Of a DNA stretch of 39,595 bases, positions 25,601 through 36,604 are shown piece after piece. This DNA comes from Nostoc sp. FACHB-152 (GTDB taxonomy: Bacteria > Cyanobacteriota > Cyanobacteriia > Cyanobacteriales > Nostocaceae). The DNA is taken from NCBI RefSeq assembly GCF_014697475.1, contig NZ_JACJRV010000067.1, positions 1-39,595 on the forward strand, in the 5' to 3' direction. The notes below the pieces were generated by a model, which saw only the letters and a list, made by a program, of their open reading frames with translations, did not search any database and was not told the DNA's origin. The translations under genes and the position numbers were made by a program. The number at the start of each line of letters is the position of its first letter. The stretch's first letter is position 1.

Positions 25601-26599
25601 CTAATGGCTTGCTACTACTTCTAAACCAGCTAGTCTTTCTGCCAATAGTTTTTCTAGGTCTTCTAACGCCTTGGTAAATCCTTTGATACCTTCGTCTAGT
25701 TTGTCATAAGCCATTTGGTCTGCGGCGTGCATCTTATCGAAGGTGGCTTTGTCGATGGAGATTTTGTCAATGTCGTAAGTGGCGGCTTTGGCGGGGTCGA
25801 GTTTACGGGGTAGTTCGCCAATGGTGGCTTGCAATTCGCCTAACAATGAGGGAGAGATGGTTAGCAAGTCACAACCTGCCAATTCAGTGATTTCGCCAAT
25901 GTTGCGGAAGCTTGCGCCCATGACTTCGGTTTTATAACCGAATTTTTTATAGTAGTTATAGATTGTGGTAACAGACAATACGCCTGGATCTTCTGCTGAG
26001 GGATAGCTGTCGCGTCCGGTTGATTTCTTGTACCAGTCAAGGATGCGGCCGACGAAGGGAGAAATTAGGGTAATGCCTGCTTCTGCACAAGCGATCGCTT
26101 GATGCAAACCAAACAATAAAGTTAAGTTACAGTGAATGCCTTCTTTTTCCAAAATTTCCGCAGCCTTAATTCCTTCCCAAGTGCTGGCAATTTTAATTAA
26201 GACGCGATCGCTAGAAATACCAGCTGCTTTATACTGGGCAATCAATTCTCTAGCTTTGGTAACAGTTGCTTCAGTATCGTAAGATAAACGGGCATCTACT
26301 TCTGTAGACACGCGACCAGGGATAATTTGCAAAATCTTTAAGCCAAAAGATACTGCTAAACGGTCAAAAGCTAGGGAAACTATCTGGGATTTGCTTGCAC
26401 CTACGCCTGCATCTTTCTTCGCTTGTAGCAATGTTTGGTCAACAATTTCTTGATACTCTGGCATTTGTGCCGCAGCAGTAATCAGTGAGGGATTAGTTGT
26501 AGCATCTTGGGGTTTGAATTTTTCAATAGCTTTGATGTCCCCGGTATCGGCAACGACTACGGTAACTTCGCGCAACTGTTCTAGTAGGTTTTTAGACAT
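25601..26599 (-). CDS. tal: transaldolase
   Basis: 332 residues. Transaldolase moves a dihydroxyacetone unit between sugar phosphates in the oxidative pentose phosphate pathway. [16 protein letters not shown] is the N-terminal signature, [17 protein letters not shown] holds the Schiff-base lysine, and [19 protein letters not shown] follows as in other members. The start is placed at 26599 because GGAG lies about 6 bases upstream and the protein then begins [12 protein letters not shown]; a TTG-initiated extension of 13 residues to 26638 is unlikely. It is the last gene of the minus-strand carbon cluster, downstream of pyk. Confidence 0.95.
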   Translation of the reverse strand: MSKNLLEQLREVTVVVADTGDIKAIEKFKPQDATTNPSLITAAAQMPEYQEIVDQTLLQAKKDAGVGASKSQIVSLAFDRLAVSFGLKILQIIPGRVSTEVDARLSYDTEATVTKARELIAQYKAAGISSDRVLIKIASTWEGIKAAEILEKEGIHCNLTLLFGLHQAIACAEAGITLISPFVGRILDWYKKSTGRDSYPSAEDPGVLSVTTIYNYYKKFGYKTEVMGASFRNIGEITELAGCDLLTISPSLLGELQATIGELPRKLDPAKAATYDIDKISIDKATFDKMHAADQMAYDKLDEGIKGFTKALEDLEKLLAERLAGLEVVASH

Positions 26600-26873
26600 A
26601 AAAAACTCCGTCTTGGTTATTTGTGTAGGATTTACCAAAGCCCCTTCGGGGCGGGTGGGGGGTGTGGGGTGTAGGGGTATAGGGGGAAGAAAAAGCAGCC
26701 AACCACCCTTGGGTCAAAAGCTCAACACGATTGAGGCAATCTTGTTGGGCGAGGTTTAACACCTACAACCCTTACACCCTTACACCCCTAATTACTTACA
26801 CTCTCTACTGTTGTTCTAATTCCAATTCTGGAAATCTTTCTTAACGCTTGGTTTTAGCCTTATTCTAGATACT
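26600..26873. repeat. low-complexity tal-pyk spacer
   Basis: The spacer holds GCCCCTTCGGGGC near 26640-26652, a G-rich run (about 26652-26690) and heptamer-like CCCTTACA units at about 26768-26787. These are typical filler repeats of this genome type. No gene is seen. Confidence 0.5.
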
Positions 26874-28304
26874 TCATGCCAAAATTGGCTGTCCAATAGA
26901 ATGCACTTTGATTAAGCTAGTTGTGCCTGATTTACCAATTGGCACACCAGAAGTGATCACCACTTTATCGCCTTCATTGACCAAACCCGTGTCTACAACT
27001 GTGTTGACGACGTTGATAAACATTTCTTCGGCGTTGTGAACTGGGGGAATAAGTAAAGGTTCCACGCCCCAAGAAAGTGCCAGTTGGCGATAGGCATTTT
27101 CATCAGGAGTGAGGGCGATAATCGGGGCAGAGGGACGGTATTTTGACACCAATCTTGCTGTACTTCCTGATGTGGTGTTGCAGAGAATTGCCTTTGCGCC
27201 TGTTTCATAGGCGATGCGACAAACTGCTTCCGCTACAGATTCGGTAACGCTGAGGCTACCTGCTTCGTGACACCAAGAATGCTTACCACCTTCTTGTAAA
27301 GCTTGTTCTGTGCGTAAGGCGATGTTGTGCATGGTTTGAACAGCCGCAACGGGATACTGCCCCACTGCCGTTTCTCCAGAAAGCATGACAGCATCAGTCC
27401 CATCCAAAATGGAGTTAGCAACGTCGGTCGCTTCAGCGCGGGTGGGATCAGGCGCGCTAATCATTGACTCTAGCATTTGGGTAGCGGTAATCACTGGTTT
27501 GCCTGCTTGATTGCAACGGCGAATAATATCCTTTTGAATCAAGGGAACTTCGTAAATTGGCATTTCTACCCCTAAATCGCCACGGGCAATCATAATCGCG
27601 TCAGCGACTTGTAAGATGGAGTCAAAACGCTCGACTGCTTCTGGTCTTTCAATTTTGGCAATTAAGCGAATAGAAGCCCCAGCTGCTTCTATCATCCTCT
27701 GGGCTGGTTCTAAATCTTGGGGCGATCGCACGAAAGAAACCGCCGCAAAATCCACACCTAACTGAATCCCAAAGCGTAAATCCATCAAGTCTTTTTCGGT
27801 GATGGAACTCACAGGTAAGGGTGTTTCTGGTAGATTTACTCCTTTATGGGTGGAAATTAAACCGCCAATTTTCACTAACGCCCGAATTTTATCAGCATCG
27901 CGATCAGTGACAATTAATTTGACACGTCCATCATTAATTAAAATTGGTTCCCCTGGTCGAACCATTGCAAACAAAGTTGGCAATGGTAAAGGCAATTCCT
28001 CAAGGCTACTGCCTTTTTCTTGCAAGACAAAGGTAACTTCTTCACCAGCCTCAACATTTAGCCCTTCTGGTGGTAAAGTTCCCAAACGGATTTTCGGGCC
28101 GCAAAGGTCTTGCATAATTGCCAATGGCTTGTTTTGCTGTTTACTAATTTGCCGCAAGTACTGGGCTGTTTGTGCATGAAATTCATGCGCCCCGTGCGAG
28201 AAATTCAGCCGTGCCACATTCATACCAGCTTCAACTAGGGCTTCGAGTCTTTGAGGTGCAGAACTAGCAGGGCCAACAGTGCAAATAATTTTTGTTCGAC
28301 GCAT
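26874..28304 (-). CDS. pyk: pyruvate kinase
   Basis: 476 residues, the standard length of bacterial pyruvate kinase without the extra C-terminal PEP-utiliser-like domain of some homologues. RRTKIICTVGPAS at the start and ARLNFSHGAHE carry substrate and metal contacts. LIAKIERPEAVE contains the catalytic lysine, IMIARGDLGVEMP is the family signature, and ITATQMLESMI follows. It converts PEP and ADP to pyruvate and ATP. The ATG has no clear Shine-Dalgarno. It lies between gap1 and tal in the same direction. Confidence 0.96.
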   Translation of the reverse strand: MRRTKIICTVGPASSAPQRLEALVEAGMNVARLNFSHGAHEFHAQTAQYLRQISKQQNKPLAIMQDLCGPKIRLGTLPPEGLNVEAGEEVTFVLQEKGSSLEELPLPLPTLFAMVRPGEPILINDGRVKLIVTDRDADKIRALVKIGGLISTHKGVNLPETPLPVSSITEKDLMDLRFGIQLGVDFAAVSFVRSPQDLEPAQRMIEAAGASIRLIAKIERPEAVERFDSILQVADAIMIARGDLGVEMPIYEVPLIQKDIIRRCNQAGKPVITATQMLESMISAPDPTRAEATDVANSILDGTDAVMLSGETAVGQYPVAAVQTMHNIALRTEQALQEGGKHSWCHEAGSLSVTESVAEAVCRIAYETGAKAILCNTTSGSTARLVSKYRPSAPIIALTPDENAYRQLALSWGVEPLLIPPVHNAEEMFINVVNTVVDTGLVNEGDKVVITSGVPIGKSGTTSLIKVHSIGQPILA

Positions 28305-28456
28305 AGGGAGAGGGTTAGGTATAAATTGCGATACAAATGCTCAACGCACTTATATCACTTGTGCTTCATATGGCTCCTTTGTTATGTAAAAACACTTTGT
28401 TATATAGATTAGGAGAGGAGCTAGAGACTGTTTTCAAATTCTGTGATCCCCCCAAC

Positions 28457-28473
28457 CCCCCTTAACAAGGGGG
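28457..28473. repeat. small palindrome in the gap1-pyk spacer
   Basis: CCCCCTT (28457-28463) and AAGGGGG (28467-28473) flank AAC inside a GATCCCCCCAACCCCC context, a fragment of the dispersed repeat seen complete at 31733-31811. Heptamer-like CCCTACT units follow near 28533-28549. Confidence 0.6.
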
Positions 28474-28553
28474 CTAAGAGTCTCTGAAAGTTCCCTTGAA
28501 AACAAGCTCTAGAGGTTAGGAAATTTCCCCATTCCCTACTCCCTACTCCCCAA

Positions 28554-30149
<1,596 letters not shown>

Positions 30150-30325
30150 GATCGCGTTTACAATCAAAAACCCAGTCGTCATGACTGGGCTGTTGTTGGG
30201 GTAATATTTCCCCTGGGTTCAGTATAGAAGTTATTCATAAGTTGCTTGACTGTTAATGACTACAACCGCTAGATGGCGAATTCCCGAAAACAGTAGGCAC
30301 AAAATTTTCAATTACCCAACCCAAT
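30150..30325. repeat. 176-bp tandem duplication, copy 1
   Basis: This block is followed directly by a second copy of exactly the same length. Only three substitutions were found by eye: one in the terminator loop, one beside the -10-like box and one in the AACAGTAGG/AACAGTAAG segment. It contains a minus-strand intrinsic terminator and a TATACT box. Confidence 0.92.
30165..30214 (-). ncRNA. putative small RNA, copy 1 (about 50 nt)
   Basis: On the minus strand a TATACT box (30226-30221) is followed about 7 bases later by a purine (30214). Then come a small hairpin GGGG-AAATATTA-CCCC, a short linker and the terminator stem CCCAGTC/GACTGGG (30171-30189) ending in five T. That is the layout of a short two-hairpin RNA with its own promoter and terminator. 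The -35 region is weak. The alternative is that only the terminator is functional, ending kelch gene transcription. Confidence 0.4.
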
Positions 30326-30501
30326 GATCGCGTTTACAATCAAAAACCCAGTCGTGATGACTGGGCTGTTGTTGGGGTAATATTTCCCCTGGGTTTAGTA
30401 TAGAAGTTATTCATAAGTTGCTTGACTGTTAATGACTACAACCGCTAGATGGCGAATTCCCGAAAACAGTAAGCACAAAATTTTCAATTACCCAACCCAA
30501 T
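30326..30501. repeat. 176-bp tandem duplication, copy 2
   Basis: The second unit abuts the first. The duplicated length is the whole promoter-like to terminator-like interval plus about 75 bases of upstream flank, so each copy could work on its own. Confidence 0.92.
30341..30390 (-). ncRNA. putative small RNA, copy 2 (about 50 nt)
   Basis: The same elements as copy 1 are shifted by 176 bases: TATACT at 30402-30397, start near 30390, the GGGG/CCCC hairpin, then the terminator stem (30347-30365) with its T-run at 30346-30342. The one change in the terminator lies in the loop and leaves the stem intact. Confidence 0.4.
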
Positions 30502-30566
30502 CGCTAAAGCGAAACGGGATTTGATTTGCGATCGCCGAAATAGCTTTTGCGATCGCCGAAATAGTT

Positions 30567-30588
30567 ATTGCAATCACATGATTGCAAT
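30567..30588. repeat. 10-bp inverted repeat beside duplicated HIP1 sites
   Basis: ATTGCAATCA and TGATTGCAAT flank CA in a near-perfect palindrome just downstream of the kelch gene. Next to it TTGCGATCGCCGAAATAG occurs twice (about 30526 and 30547). No T-run follows on the minus strand, so it is not a classical terminator. Confidence 0.6.
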
Positions 30589-30627
30589 AATTTAGCTTTG
30601 TCACGCCAGCGTAACGCACTACTGAAC

Positions 30628-31644
30628 TTACTTAACTAATGTTGGAGTTCCTTCGTAAGTTGTAGTACTGAAAGTAGGGCCGCCAGAATTGTAATAAAGC
30701 TTCCCGTTAATTTCTCCTCCTACACCAGAATGCAGCGAAGCGGGTAAATTAGTTAATCTATCCCATACATTTGTTGTTGGATTAAATGCATATACCCTAG
30801 AACTTGAAGCATAGTGACTCCATTCCCCTCCCATAACGAATATTCTTCCACTAGAAGTAAAAGTAGCCATACCATTATGAGAGGTAGCAATAGGAAGAGG
30901 AGTACCAACAGACCAAGTATTAGTAGAAGGATTAAAGATATCTACTGAATTGTAAGCAGTAAGATATTGGTCATAACTCTTTTGTCCGCCTACTGCATAA
31001 ATGTTGCCATTAAGAACTGCGACACCTAAATGGGAACGAGGAGTTGGGATGGCAGGTCTACTAATCCAAGCAGTACCATTAATAGGCATACTCCAATGGT
31101 CTGCTTGATCAATTCTAGAGAAATCAGCACCCCCAAAGAAATGAAGATTGTTATTAACAATAGCTAATGCCCCGCTACCTCTAGGTAAAGGTAAATCTAT
31201 ACTTCTAGACCAAGTATTAGTTGCCACATCATATTTATATACTTCTTCAGAAGCAAAAACTTGTCTCCATTGAGAGTTGAGAACATATCCACCTGCTAGG
31301 TAAATAATTTTATTAACATTATCTACAGCTACTCCGGCATGGGTAATTTCTCTAGGTAAATCAGCTATTCTACTCCAAGTTTTAGTAACTGGATTAAAGG
31401 AATATGCCCTTTTAGTTAAAGTCCATGTATTGGTATATCCGCCAAATACATATAATTTACCATCTACTACTGCTCCGGCCGCTTCTGCTCTACCTACAAT
31501 AGATGGTGTCGTAGTCGTCCAAGATATTGTATTATAATCTACTGTTTGAGCTTGTCCTGGGTTGGGAATTTGCGCGATAAATATAAAGATTAAAACCCCA
31601 GCAATAAAAGAGCATAACCCTTTAGCGAATTTTAAGTTCATCAT
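30628..31644 (-). CDS. exported kelch-repeat beta-propeller protein
   Basis: 338 residues. A signal peptide (hydrophobic core at about 9-26, cleavage probable after QIPNPGQAQ) leads to six kelch motifs. Each has the paired-glycine strand and the Tyr/Trp spacing, for example KLYVFGGYTNTW with PVTKTWSRI, IIYLAGGY with VATNTWSR, NIYAVGGQ with PSTNTWSV, and RIFVMGGE with PTTNVWDRL. Six blades make a complete propeller. Such exported propellers bind glycans or proteins, and some carry sialidase-like or galactose-oxidase-like folds, but no catalytic motif is visible. It sits between xfp and gap1 on the same strand, which looks like an insertion into a metabolic cluster. Confidence 0.85.
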   Translation of the reverse strand: MMNLKFAKGLCSFIAGVLIFIFIAQIPNPGQAQTVDYNTISWTTTTPSIVGRAEAAGAVVDGKLYVFGGYTNTWTLTKRAYSFNPVTKTWSRIADLPREITHAGVAVDNVNKIIYLAGGYVLNSQWRQVFASEEVYKYDVATNTWSRSIDLPLPRGSGALAIVNNNLHFFGGADFSRIDQADHWSMPINGTAWISRPAIPTPRSHLGVAVLNGNIYAVGGQKSYDQYLTAYNSVDIFNPSTNTWSVGTPLPIATSHNGMATFTSSGRIFVMGGEWSHYASSSRVYAFNPTTNVWDRLTNLPASLHSGVGGEINGKLYYNSGGPTFSTTTYEGTPTLVK

Positions 31645-31732
31645 CTAGCAATCCTTAATCATGTGTGAGAAAAGAGGTTAAGGCAATAGGCAATAGGGCA
31701 ATACGGTTTATTTAGTGATGTTAGACATTTAA

Positions 31733-31811
31733 GATCCCCCTAAATCTCCCTTAAAAAGGGGGACTTTGATTCTTATTCCCCCTCTTTTTTAAGGGTGGTT
31801 AGGGGGGGATC
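31733..31811. repeat. MITE-like dispersed palindromic repeat
   Basis: The ends GATCCCCCTAA and TTAGGGGGGGATC are nearly perfect inverted repeats. The interior (CTCCCTTAAAAAGGGGGAC, then CCCCCTCTTTTTTAAGGG) folds into two further stems. Shorter relatives lie at 28445-28475 and near 11703. It has no coding capacity, as expected for a non-autonomous element. Confidence 0.65.
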
Positions 31812-31931
31812 AAAACCTTAACTGAACTGTATTGGGTAATAGGCAATAGGGAACTATATATCTCGTTGCCGTCTGATGATTAAATTTTTTAGAAGGTTTG
31901 GTTATTTTTTAATTTCCGTAGAATTAGCAAG

Positions 31932-31974
31932 CAAAAATAAAAAGTATGAAGTGTGAAATTCCCACTTCATACTT
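31932..31974 (-). terminator. intrinsic terminator of xfp
   Basis: On the minus strand, AAGTATGAAGTG pairs perfectly with CACTTCATACTT (arms 31963-31974 and 31942-31953, 9-nt loop). It is followed by a T-rich tract (TTTATTTTT). It lies 18 bases beyond the phosphoketolase stop. Confidence 0.85.
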
Positions 31975-31991
31975 CATACTTCAGACTTTAC

Positions 31992-34373
31992 TTAATAAGG
32001 CCATTTCCAGTTGAGAATTTCTGGCATATCTTCGCCGTGCTGGGAAATGTAGTGTTTGTGTTCGATCAGCTTATCTCGCAGGTTTTGTTTAACGTAAGCT
32101 GCTTTAGAGCCTAATTTTGGTACGCGATCAATTACGTCTATAACTAGGTGATAGCGATCAAGGTCATTCAGCACAACCATATCAAAGGGAGTTGTGGTGG
32201 TTCCTTCTTCCTTATAGCCGCGCACATGGAGGTTGTTGTGGTTGGTGTGGCGGTAGGTGAGGCGATGAATTAACCAGGGATAGCCATGAAACGCAAAGAT
32301 GATTGGTTTATCGGTGGTGAAAAGAGTATCGAAGTCTTTTTCTGTCAAACCGTGGGGATGCTCACTTTTTGGCTGTAATGTCATTAAATCGACGACGTTT
32401 ATCACCCGCACTTTTAAGTCGGGGAATTCTTGACGCAGTATATCTACAGCAGCCAAGGTTTCTAAGGTGGGGATATCGCCTGCACAAGCCATGACTACAT
32501 CTGGTTCGTGGCCTTGGTCGTTACTAGCCCATTCCCAAATACCAATACCTTTGGTGCAGTGTTTAACTGCTGCATTCATGTCAAGATATTGCAGTGCTGG
32601 TTGTTTACCTGCAACTATAACGTTGACATAGTGGCGGCTTCGCAAACAGTGGTCGGTAACAGACAGCAAGGTGTTAGCGTCGGGGGGAAGATAGACGCGA
32701 ATAATTTCTGATTTTTTGTTCAACACATGGTCGATAAAACCTGGGTCTTGGTGAGAGAAACCATTGTGGTCTTGTCGCCAAACGTGAGAGGTAAGTAGGT
32801 AATTGAGGGAAGCGATAGGTCTACGCCAAGGTATATGACGGGTAGTTTTCAACCATTTGGCGTGCTGGTTGAACATGGAATCGATAATGTGAATAAATGC
32901 TTCGTAGCAGGAGAATAAGCCGTGACGACCTGTGAGAAGATAACCTTCTAACCAACCTTGACAGTTAGTTTCGCTGAGAATTTCCATGATTCGACCGTCG
33001 GGTGAGAGGTGGTCATCTTCAGGGAGAATTTTCGCAACCCAAGTCCGGTTAGTGACTTCCATCACCGCATCTAGGCGATTTGATGCTGTTTCATCGGGGC
33101 CGAAAATTCGGAAGTTGCGGCTGTCTAGGTTAAGTTTCATCACATCCCGCAAAAATTGCCCCATTACTTTGGTGGCTTCCGCTTCGCTTGTGCCGGGTTT
33201 GGTGACATTTACGGCATAATCTTCAAATCTAGGCATTTTCAAGTCACGCAACAAGACCCCGCCGTTAGCATGGGGATTGTCGCCCATACGACGCTGACCT
33301 TTGGGGGCTAGTTGGGCGAGTTCGGGAATGAGTGTGCCGTTAGCATCGAAGAGTTCTTCGGGTTTGTAACTCTTCATCCAGTCTTCTAGTAATTTTAGAT
33401 GTTCTGGCTGTTTAGCGATCGCTCCAAATGGAACTTGATGCGATCGCCAATAGTCTTCGGTTTTCTTCCCATCAACTTCTTTTGGCCCTGTCCAGCCTTT
33501 GGGGGTTCGCAACACAATCATCGGCCAGCGTGGACGTTCTGTAAAACCATGCACACGCGCTTCTCTTTGGATGTGTTGAATTTCTCCAACTATGGTATCT
33601 AAGGTAGCCGCCATTTGCTGGTGAACTTCTACAGGGTCTGAACCTTCAACAAAGTAAGGTTTATACCCATAGCCGACAAATAAGCTTTCTAATTCCTCAT
33701 GACTTAAGCGTGATAACACTGTCGGGTTAGCAATCTTATAACCATTGAGATGCAAAATCGGCAAAACTGCCCCATCATTTACTGGGTTGAGGAACTTATT
33801 ACCGTGCCAACTTGCAGCTAAAGCCCCGGTTTCCGCTTCGCCATCACCGATAACTGTGGCCACGATTAAGTTAGGGTTATCAAACGCTGCACCGTAACCG
33901 TGAACCAGAGCATAACCCAATTCGCCGCCTTCGTGAATCGAACCAGGAGTTTCTGGGGCTACGTGGCTAGGAATCCCACCAGGGAAAGAAAATTGTTTGA
34001 AAAGTTGCTGCATCCCCTGAGCATCTTGGGAAATGTTCGGGTAGTATTCACTGTAAGTTCCTTCTAGGTAAGTGTTAGCCACTAATCCAGGGCCGCCATG
34101 ACCAGGCCCCGCAATGTAGATTATGTCTAGGTCATTTTTCTTGATGATGCGGTTGAGGTGAACATAGATAAAGTTCAAACCTGGTGTGGTTCCCCAGTGT
34201 CCTAACAGTCTGGGTTTGACGTGTTCGATTTTGAGTGGTTCTCTTAGCAGAGGATTGTCGAGTAAATATATTTGCCCTACTGACAAATAGTTTGCCGCGC
34301 GCCAGTAGGCATTGATTTTATGCAGTTCTTCGTCTGTTAAAGGCTTTGTTTGTGGAAAGGTTGCTAAAGTCAT
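31992..34373 (-). CDS. xfp: phosphoketolase (xylulose-5-phosphate/fructose-6-phosphate)
   Basis: 793 residues, the usual length for this thiamine-diphosphate enzyme. It splits xylulose-5-P or fructose-6-P with phosphate to acetyl-phosphate plus a shorter sugar phosphate. [20 protein letters not shown] and [20 protein letters not shown] are phosphoketolase/ThDP signatures. [20 protein letters not shown] near the N-terminus and [19 protein letters not shown] near the C-terminus are also diagnostic. The ATG at 34373 has only a weak ribosome site. It heads the minus-strand series xfp, kelch, gap1, pyk, tal, although its own terminator implies a separate transcript. Confidence 0.96.
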   Translation of the reverse strand: MTLATFPQTKPLTDEELHKINAYWRAANYLSVGQIYLLDNPLLREPLKIEHVKPRLLGHWGTTPGLNFIYVHLNRIIKKNDLDIIYIAGPGHGGPGLVANTYLEGTYSEYYPNISQDAQGMQQLFKQFSFPGGIPSHVAPETPGSIHEGGELGYALVHGYGAAFDNPNLIVATVIGDGEAETGALAASWHGNKFLNPVNDGAVLPILHLNGYKIANPTVLSRLSHEELESLFVGYGYKPYFVEGSDPVEVHQQMAATLDTIVGEIQHIQREARVHGFTERPRWPMIVLRTPKGWTGPKEVDGKKTEDYWRSHQVPFGAIAKQPEHLKLLEDWMKSYKPEELFDANGTLIPELAQLAPKGQRRMGDNPHANGGVLLRDLKMPRFEDYAVNVTKPGTSEAEATKVMGQFLRDVMKLNLDSRNFRIFGPDETASNRLDAVMEVTNRTWVAKILPEDDHLSPDGRIMEILSETNCQGWLEGYLLTGRHGLFSCYEAFIHIIDSMFNQHAKWLKTTRHIPWRRPIASLNYLLTSHVWRQDHNGFSHQDPGFIDHVLNKKSEIIRVYLPPDANTLLSVTDHCLRSRHYVNVIVAGKQPALQYLDMNAAVKHCTKGIGIWEWASNDQGHEPDVVMACAGDIPTLETLAAVDILRQEFPDLKVRVINVVDLMTLQPKSEHPHGLTEKDFDTLFTTDKPIIFAFHGYPWLIHRLTYRHTNHNNLHVRGYKEEGTTTTPFDMVVLNDLDRYHLVIDVIDRVPKLGSKAAYVKQNLRDKLIEHKHYISQHGEDMPEILNWKWPY

Positions 34374-34861
34374 CTGAAATTTCCGTATTTCAACAGGATT
34401 TTGACTTTGTTCAGTAAGCTAGTTTAGTTCGCTCTTAAGTGATGGCCATCTTACTTATGACAAGTTTTTCCCATACTTTGTAGATCGGGAAAAATCGATA
34501 TTATCTGTTAGTTTAAACAATGGGGGTTAATTTTTTATAAATAAAAATAACTCTCAACGCTAACTGTCTGAGAGAGTAACAGACCCGATAGTAAAATGGA
34601 GACTTTTTAACATTTTTTTAAAACTAATTTTATTTATCGTAAAAGCTATAAATCGGCTAAATTATGCTTAAAAAAATTAATTGTCAACCTTGATAAATAT
34701 CACCTTTGACGGAGGGCAATAGTGAGAATGCGATCCCCGACTTCTGCAAAAATTTGGGGATCGGATGGCAGATGATAATTATTGCCAGATAATAGAAGAT
34801 ATGGGCTGTAGTACACTACTTTTAGGGAAAAAACCTGGGTTAATCTACACTAGTTCGCTCT
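34374..34861. other. 488-bp divergent region between xfp and the CHAT/AAA gene
   Basis: AT-rich, with two small inverted repeats: TTTTTCCC/GGGAAAAA (34465-34472 and 34487-34494), about 100 bases upstream of xfp, and CGATCCCC/GGGGATCG (34731-34738 and 34756-34763), about 100 bases upstream of the CHAT gene. Either could be an operator. No gene was found. Confidence 0.5.
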
Positions 34862-36469
34862 GTGAAAAAAATCCTGATTTTATCAGCCCATCCTACCGAC
34901 GGTAAACCGTTACGGTTAGATAAAGAAGTCCGAGAAATTCAGGCAGGATTAGAACGTGCCAAAAGTCGGGATAAGTTTGAAATTATTTCTAGATGGGCGG
35001 TACGTCCTGAAGATTTGCGCCGCGCGCTTTTAGATTATGAACCTGAGATTGTCCATTTTTCGGGACACGGCACAGGGAATCAAGGGCTGGTTTTAGAAAA
35101 TGATGCGGGAGAGGGGCAATTAGTCAGTACAGAGGCTTTAACTCGGTTATTTGGCTTATTTAAAGGCAAAATTGAGTGTGTATTATTAAATGCCTGTTAT
35201 AGCGAAGTTCAAGCAGAGGCAATTTTTTTGCATATTGGCTGTGTGGTAGGAATGAATCAAGCAATTGGGGATGATGCAGCCAGAGAGTTTGCTGTGGGTT
35301 TTTATGACGCACTAGGGGCTGATAGATCCTATGAAGATGCTTATGAGTTTGGTTGTACGGCTATTGACTTAAAAAGTATACCTGAGTCTGCTACTCCAGT
35401 TCTTAAAAGTCGGAACCAGCTAGTTAAGGAAGCACAAGTCTCATCGGCAGTAACCTTAGAAAATCCTGAAGGGCAAGTTCCTTTAGGATCTGCATTTTAC
35501 ATCGAGCGATCGCCAACTGAAACTGACTGTTACGAAGAAATGCTCAAACCAGGGGCTTTAATTCGCATTAAAGCACCGCGCCAAATGGGTAAAAGTTCCT
35601 TAATGTCACGAGTTCTTGACTATGGCAGCAAACAAGGCTATCAAACTGCATATTTAAATTTCCAGTCAGCCGATGCAGAATTTCTCGACAGTTTAGATAT
35701 GTTTTTGCAGTGGTTCTGCGCCAGCGTCACCGATAGCCTGGGTTTACCAGACAAGTTAGGCGACTTTTGGAAAGGGGTTTTAGGGAGTAAAAACAAGTGT
35801 AGTAATTACTTTCAAAGGTATTTGCTGAACCAGATAAACTCGCCCCTCGCCTTGGGTTTAGATGAAGTGGATGAAATTTTTAAGCATCCGATAATTGCTA
35901 CAGATTTTTTCGGCTTGCTGCGGGCTTGGCATGAACGTGCTAAAAATGACGCAGCTTGGCAAAAGCTGAGATTGGTAATTGTCCATTCTAAAGAAGTGTA
36001 TATTCCCCTGAATATTAATCAGTCACCTTTTAATGTGGGTTTACCTGTAGAGTTACCAGAACTGAACCAAAAACAGGTACAAGATTTAGTGCAGCGTCAT
36101 GGGCTAATTTGGACTAACTCGCAAATTGAGGAGTTGATAGGGTTAATGGGTGGACATCCTTATTTAGTGCGGGTGGCATTATATCAAATAGCGCGGGGGA
36201 GGATGACTTGGAAAGAACTAGCACAAATTGCGCCGACAGAAGCCGGCCCTTACAGCGACCATTTGCGCCGTCATTTGCTGAATTTACAAGAAGATGAGAA
36301 ATTACTAGCAGCCTTAAAGCAAGTGGTGACAGCAGATAAGGCGGTAGATGTGGGAACAACACAAGCCTTTAAACTCCGCAGTATGGGGTTAGTGAAATTT
36401 CAAGGAAATGAGGTGATGCCATTGTGTAGTTTATACCGGAAATATTTTGGCGATCGCCTAAAACTATGA
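34862..36469 (+). CDS. CHAT (caspase-like) protease domain and AAA-like ATPase fusion
   Basis: 535 residues, GTG start with no strong ribosome site. Residues 1-170 look like a CHAT/caspase-fold domain: strand KKILILSAHP, then IVHFSGHGT with catalytic-type His69, and CVLLNACYS with Cys112, the His-Cys dyad spacing of clan CD peptidases. From about 205 an AAA-like (AAA_35) ATPase follows, with FYIERSPTETDCYEEM, the atypical P-loop IKAPRQMGKSS (Lys244) and Walker B LALGLDEVDE (Asp334, Glu335). A winged-helix-like end carries RRHLLNLQEDEKLLAALKQV. The logic is that of an NTP-gated protease effector, as in bacterial conflict systems (inference). The downstream gene at 37392 has the same kind of ATPase. 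Confidence 0.83.
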   Translation: MKKILILSAHPTDGKPLRLDKEVREIQAGLERAKSRDKFEIISRWAVRPEDLRRALLDYEPEIVHFSGHGTGNQGLVLENDAGEGQLVSTEALTRLFGLFKGKIECVLLNACYSEVQAEAIFLHIGCVVGMNQAIGDDAAREFAVGFYDALGADRSYEDAYEFGCTAIDLKSIPESATPVLKSRNQLVKEAQVSSAVTLENPEGQVPLGSAFYIERSPTETDCYEEMLKPGALIRIKAPRQMGKSSLMSRVLDYGSKQGYQTAYLNFQSADAEFLDSLDMFLQWFCASVTDSLGLPDKLGDFWKGVLGSKNKCSNYFQRYLLNQINSPLALGLDEVDEIFKHPIIATDFFGLLRAWHERAKNDAAWQKLRLVIVHSKEVYIPLNINQSPFNVGLPVELPELNQKQVQDLVQRHGLIWTNSQIEELIGLMGGHPYLVRVALYQIARGRMTWKELAQIAPTEAGPYSDHLRRHLLNLQEDEKLLAALKQVVTADKAVDVGTTQAFKLRSMGLVKFQGNEVMPLCSLYRKYFGDRLKL

Positions 36470-36480
36470 ATCAGTATTTA

Positions 36481-36560
36481 GTAGGGTGTGTTATCGCGCC
36501 AGCGTAACGCACGACCCAGATTTGCGGTGCATTAGGACTATCGTCCATAACGCACCCTAC
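36481..36560. mobile_element. 80-bp MITE-like element with terminal inverted repeats
   Basis: GTAGGGTGTGTTA (36481-36493) and TAACGCACCCTAC (36548-36560) are 13-bp terminal inverted repeats with one mismatch. Inside is CGCCAGCGTAACGCAC (36497-36512), which recurs at 30604-30619. It sits between the CHAT/AAA gene and the nuclease-like gene and has no coding capacity. Confidence 0.7.
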
Positions 36561-36604
36561 AAAACTAATATTCCAGTACTATTCAAATAAAACGATGTCG
36601 ATTT

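Larger units (their letters stand above)
31645..31991. other. xfp-kelch spacer rich in repeats
   Basis: It holds STRR units (GGCAATA at 31682-31700 and again near 31843-31855), a MITE-like palindrome (31733-31811) and the xfp terminator (31932-31974). No gene is seen. Confidence 0.6.

Noticed and set aside
25601-26638. Longer transaldolase from a TTG at 26638
   Set aside because: The ATG at 26599 has GGAG at proper spacing and gives the usual N-terminus.
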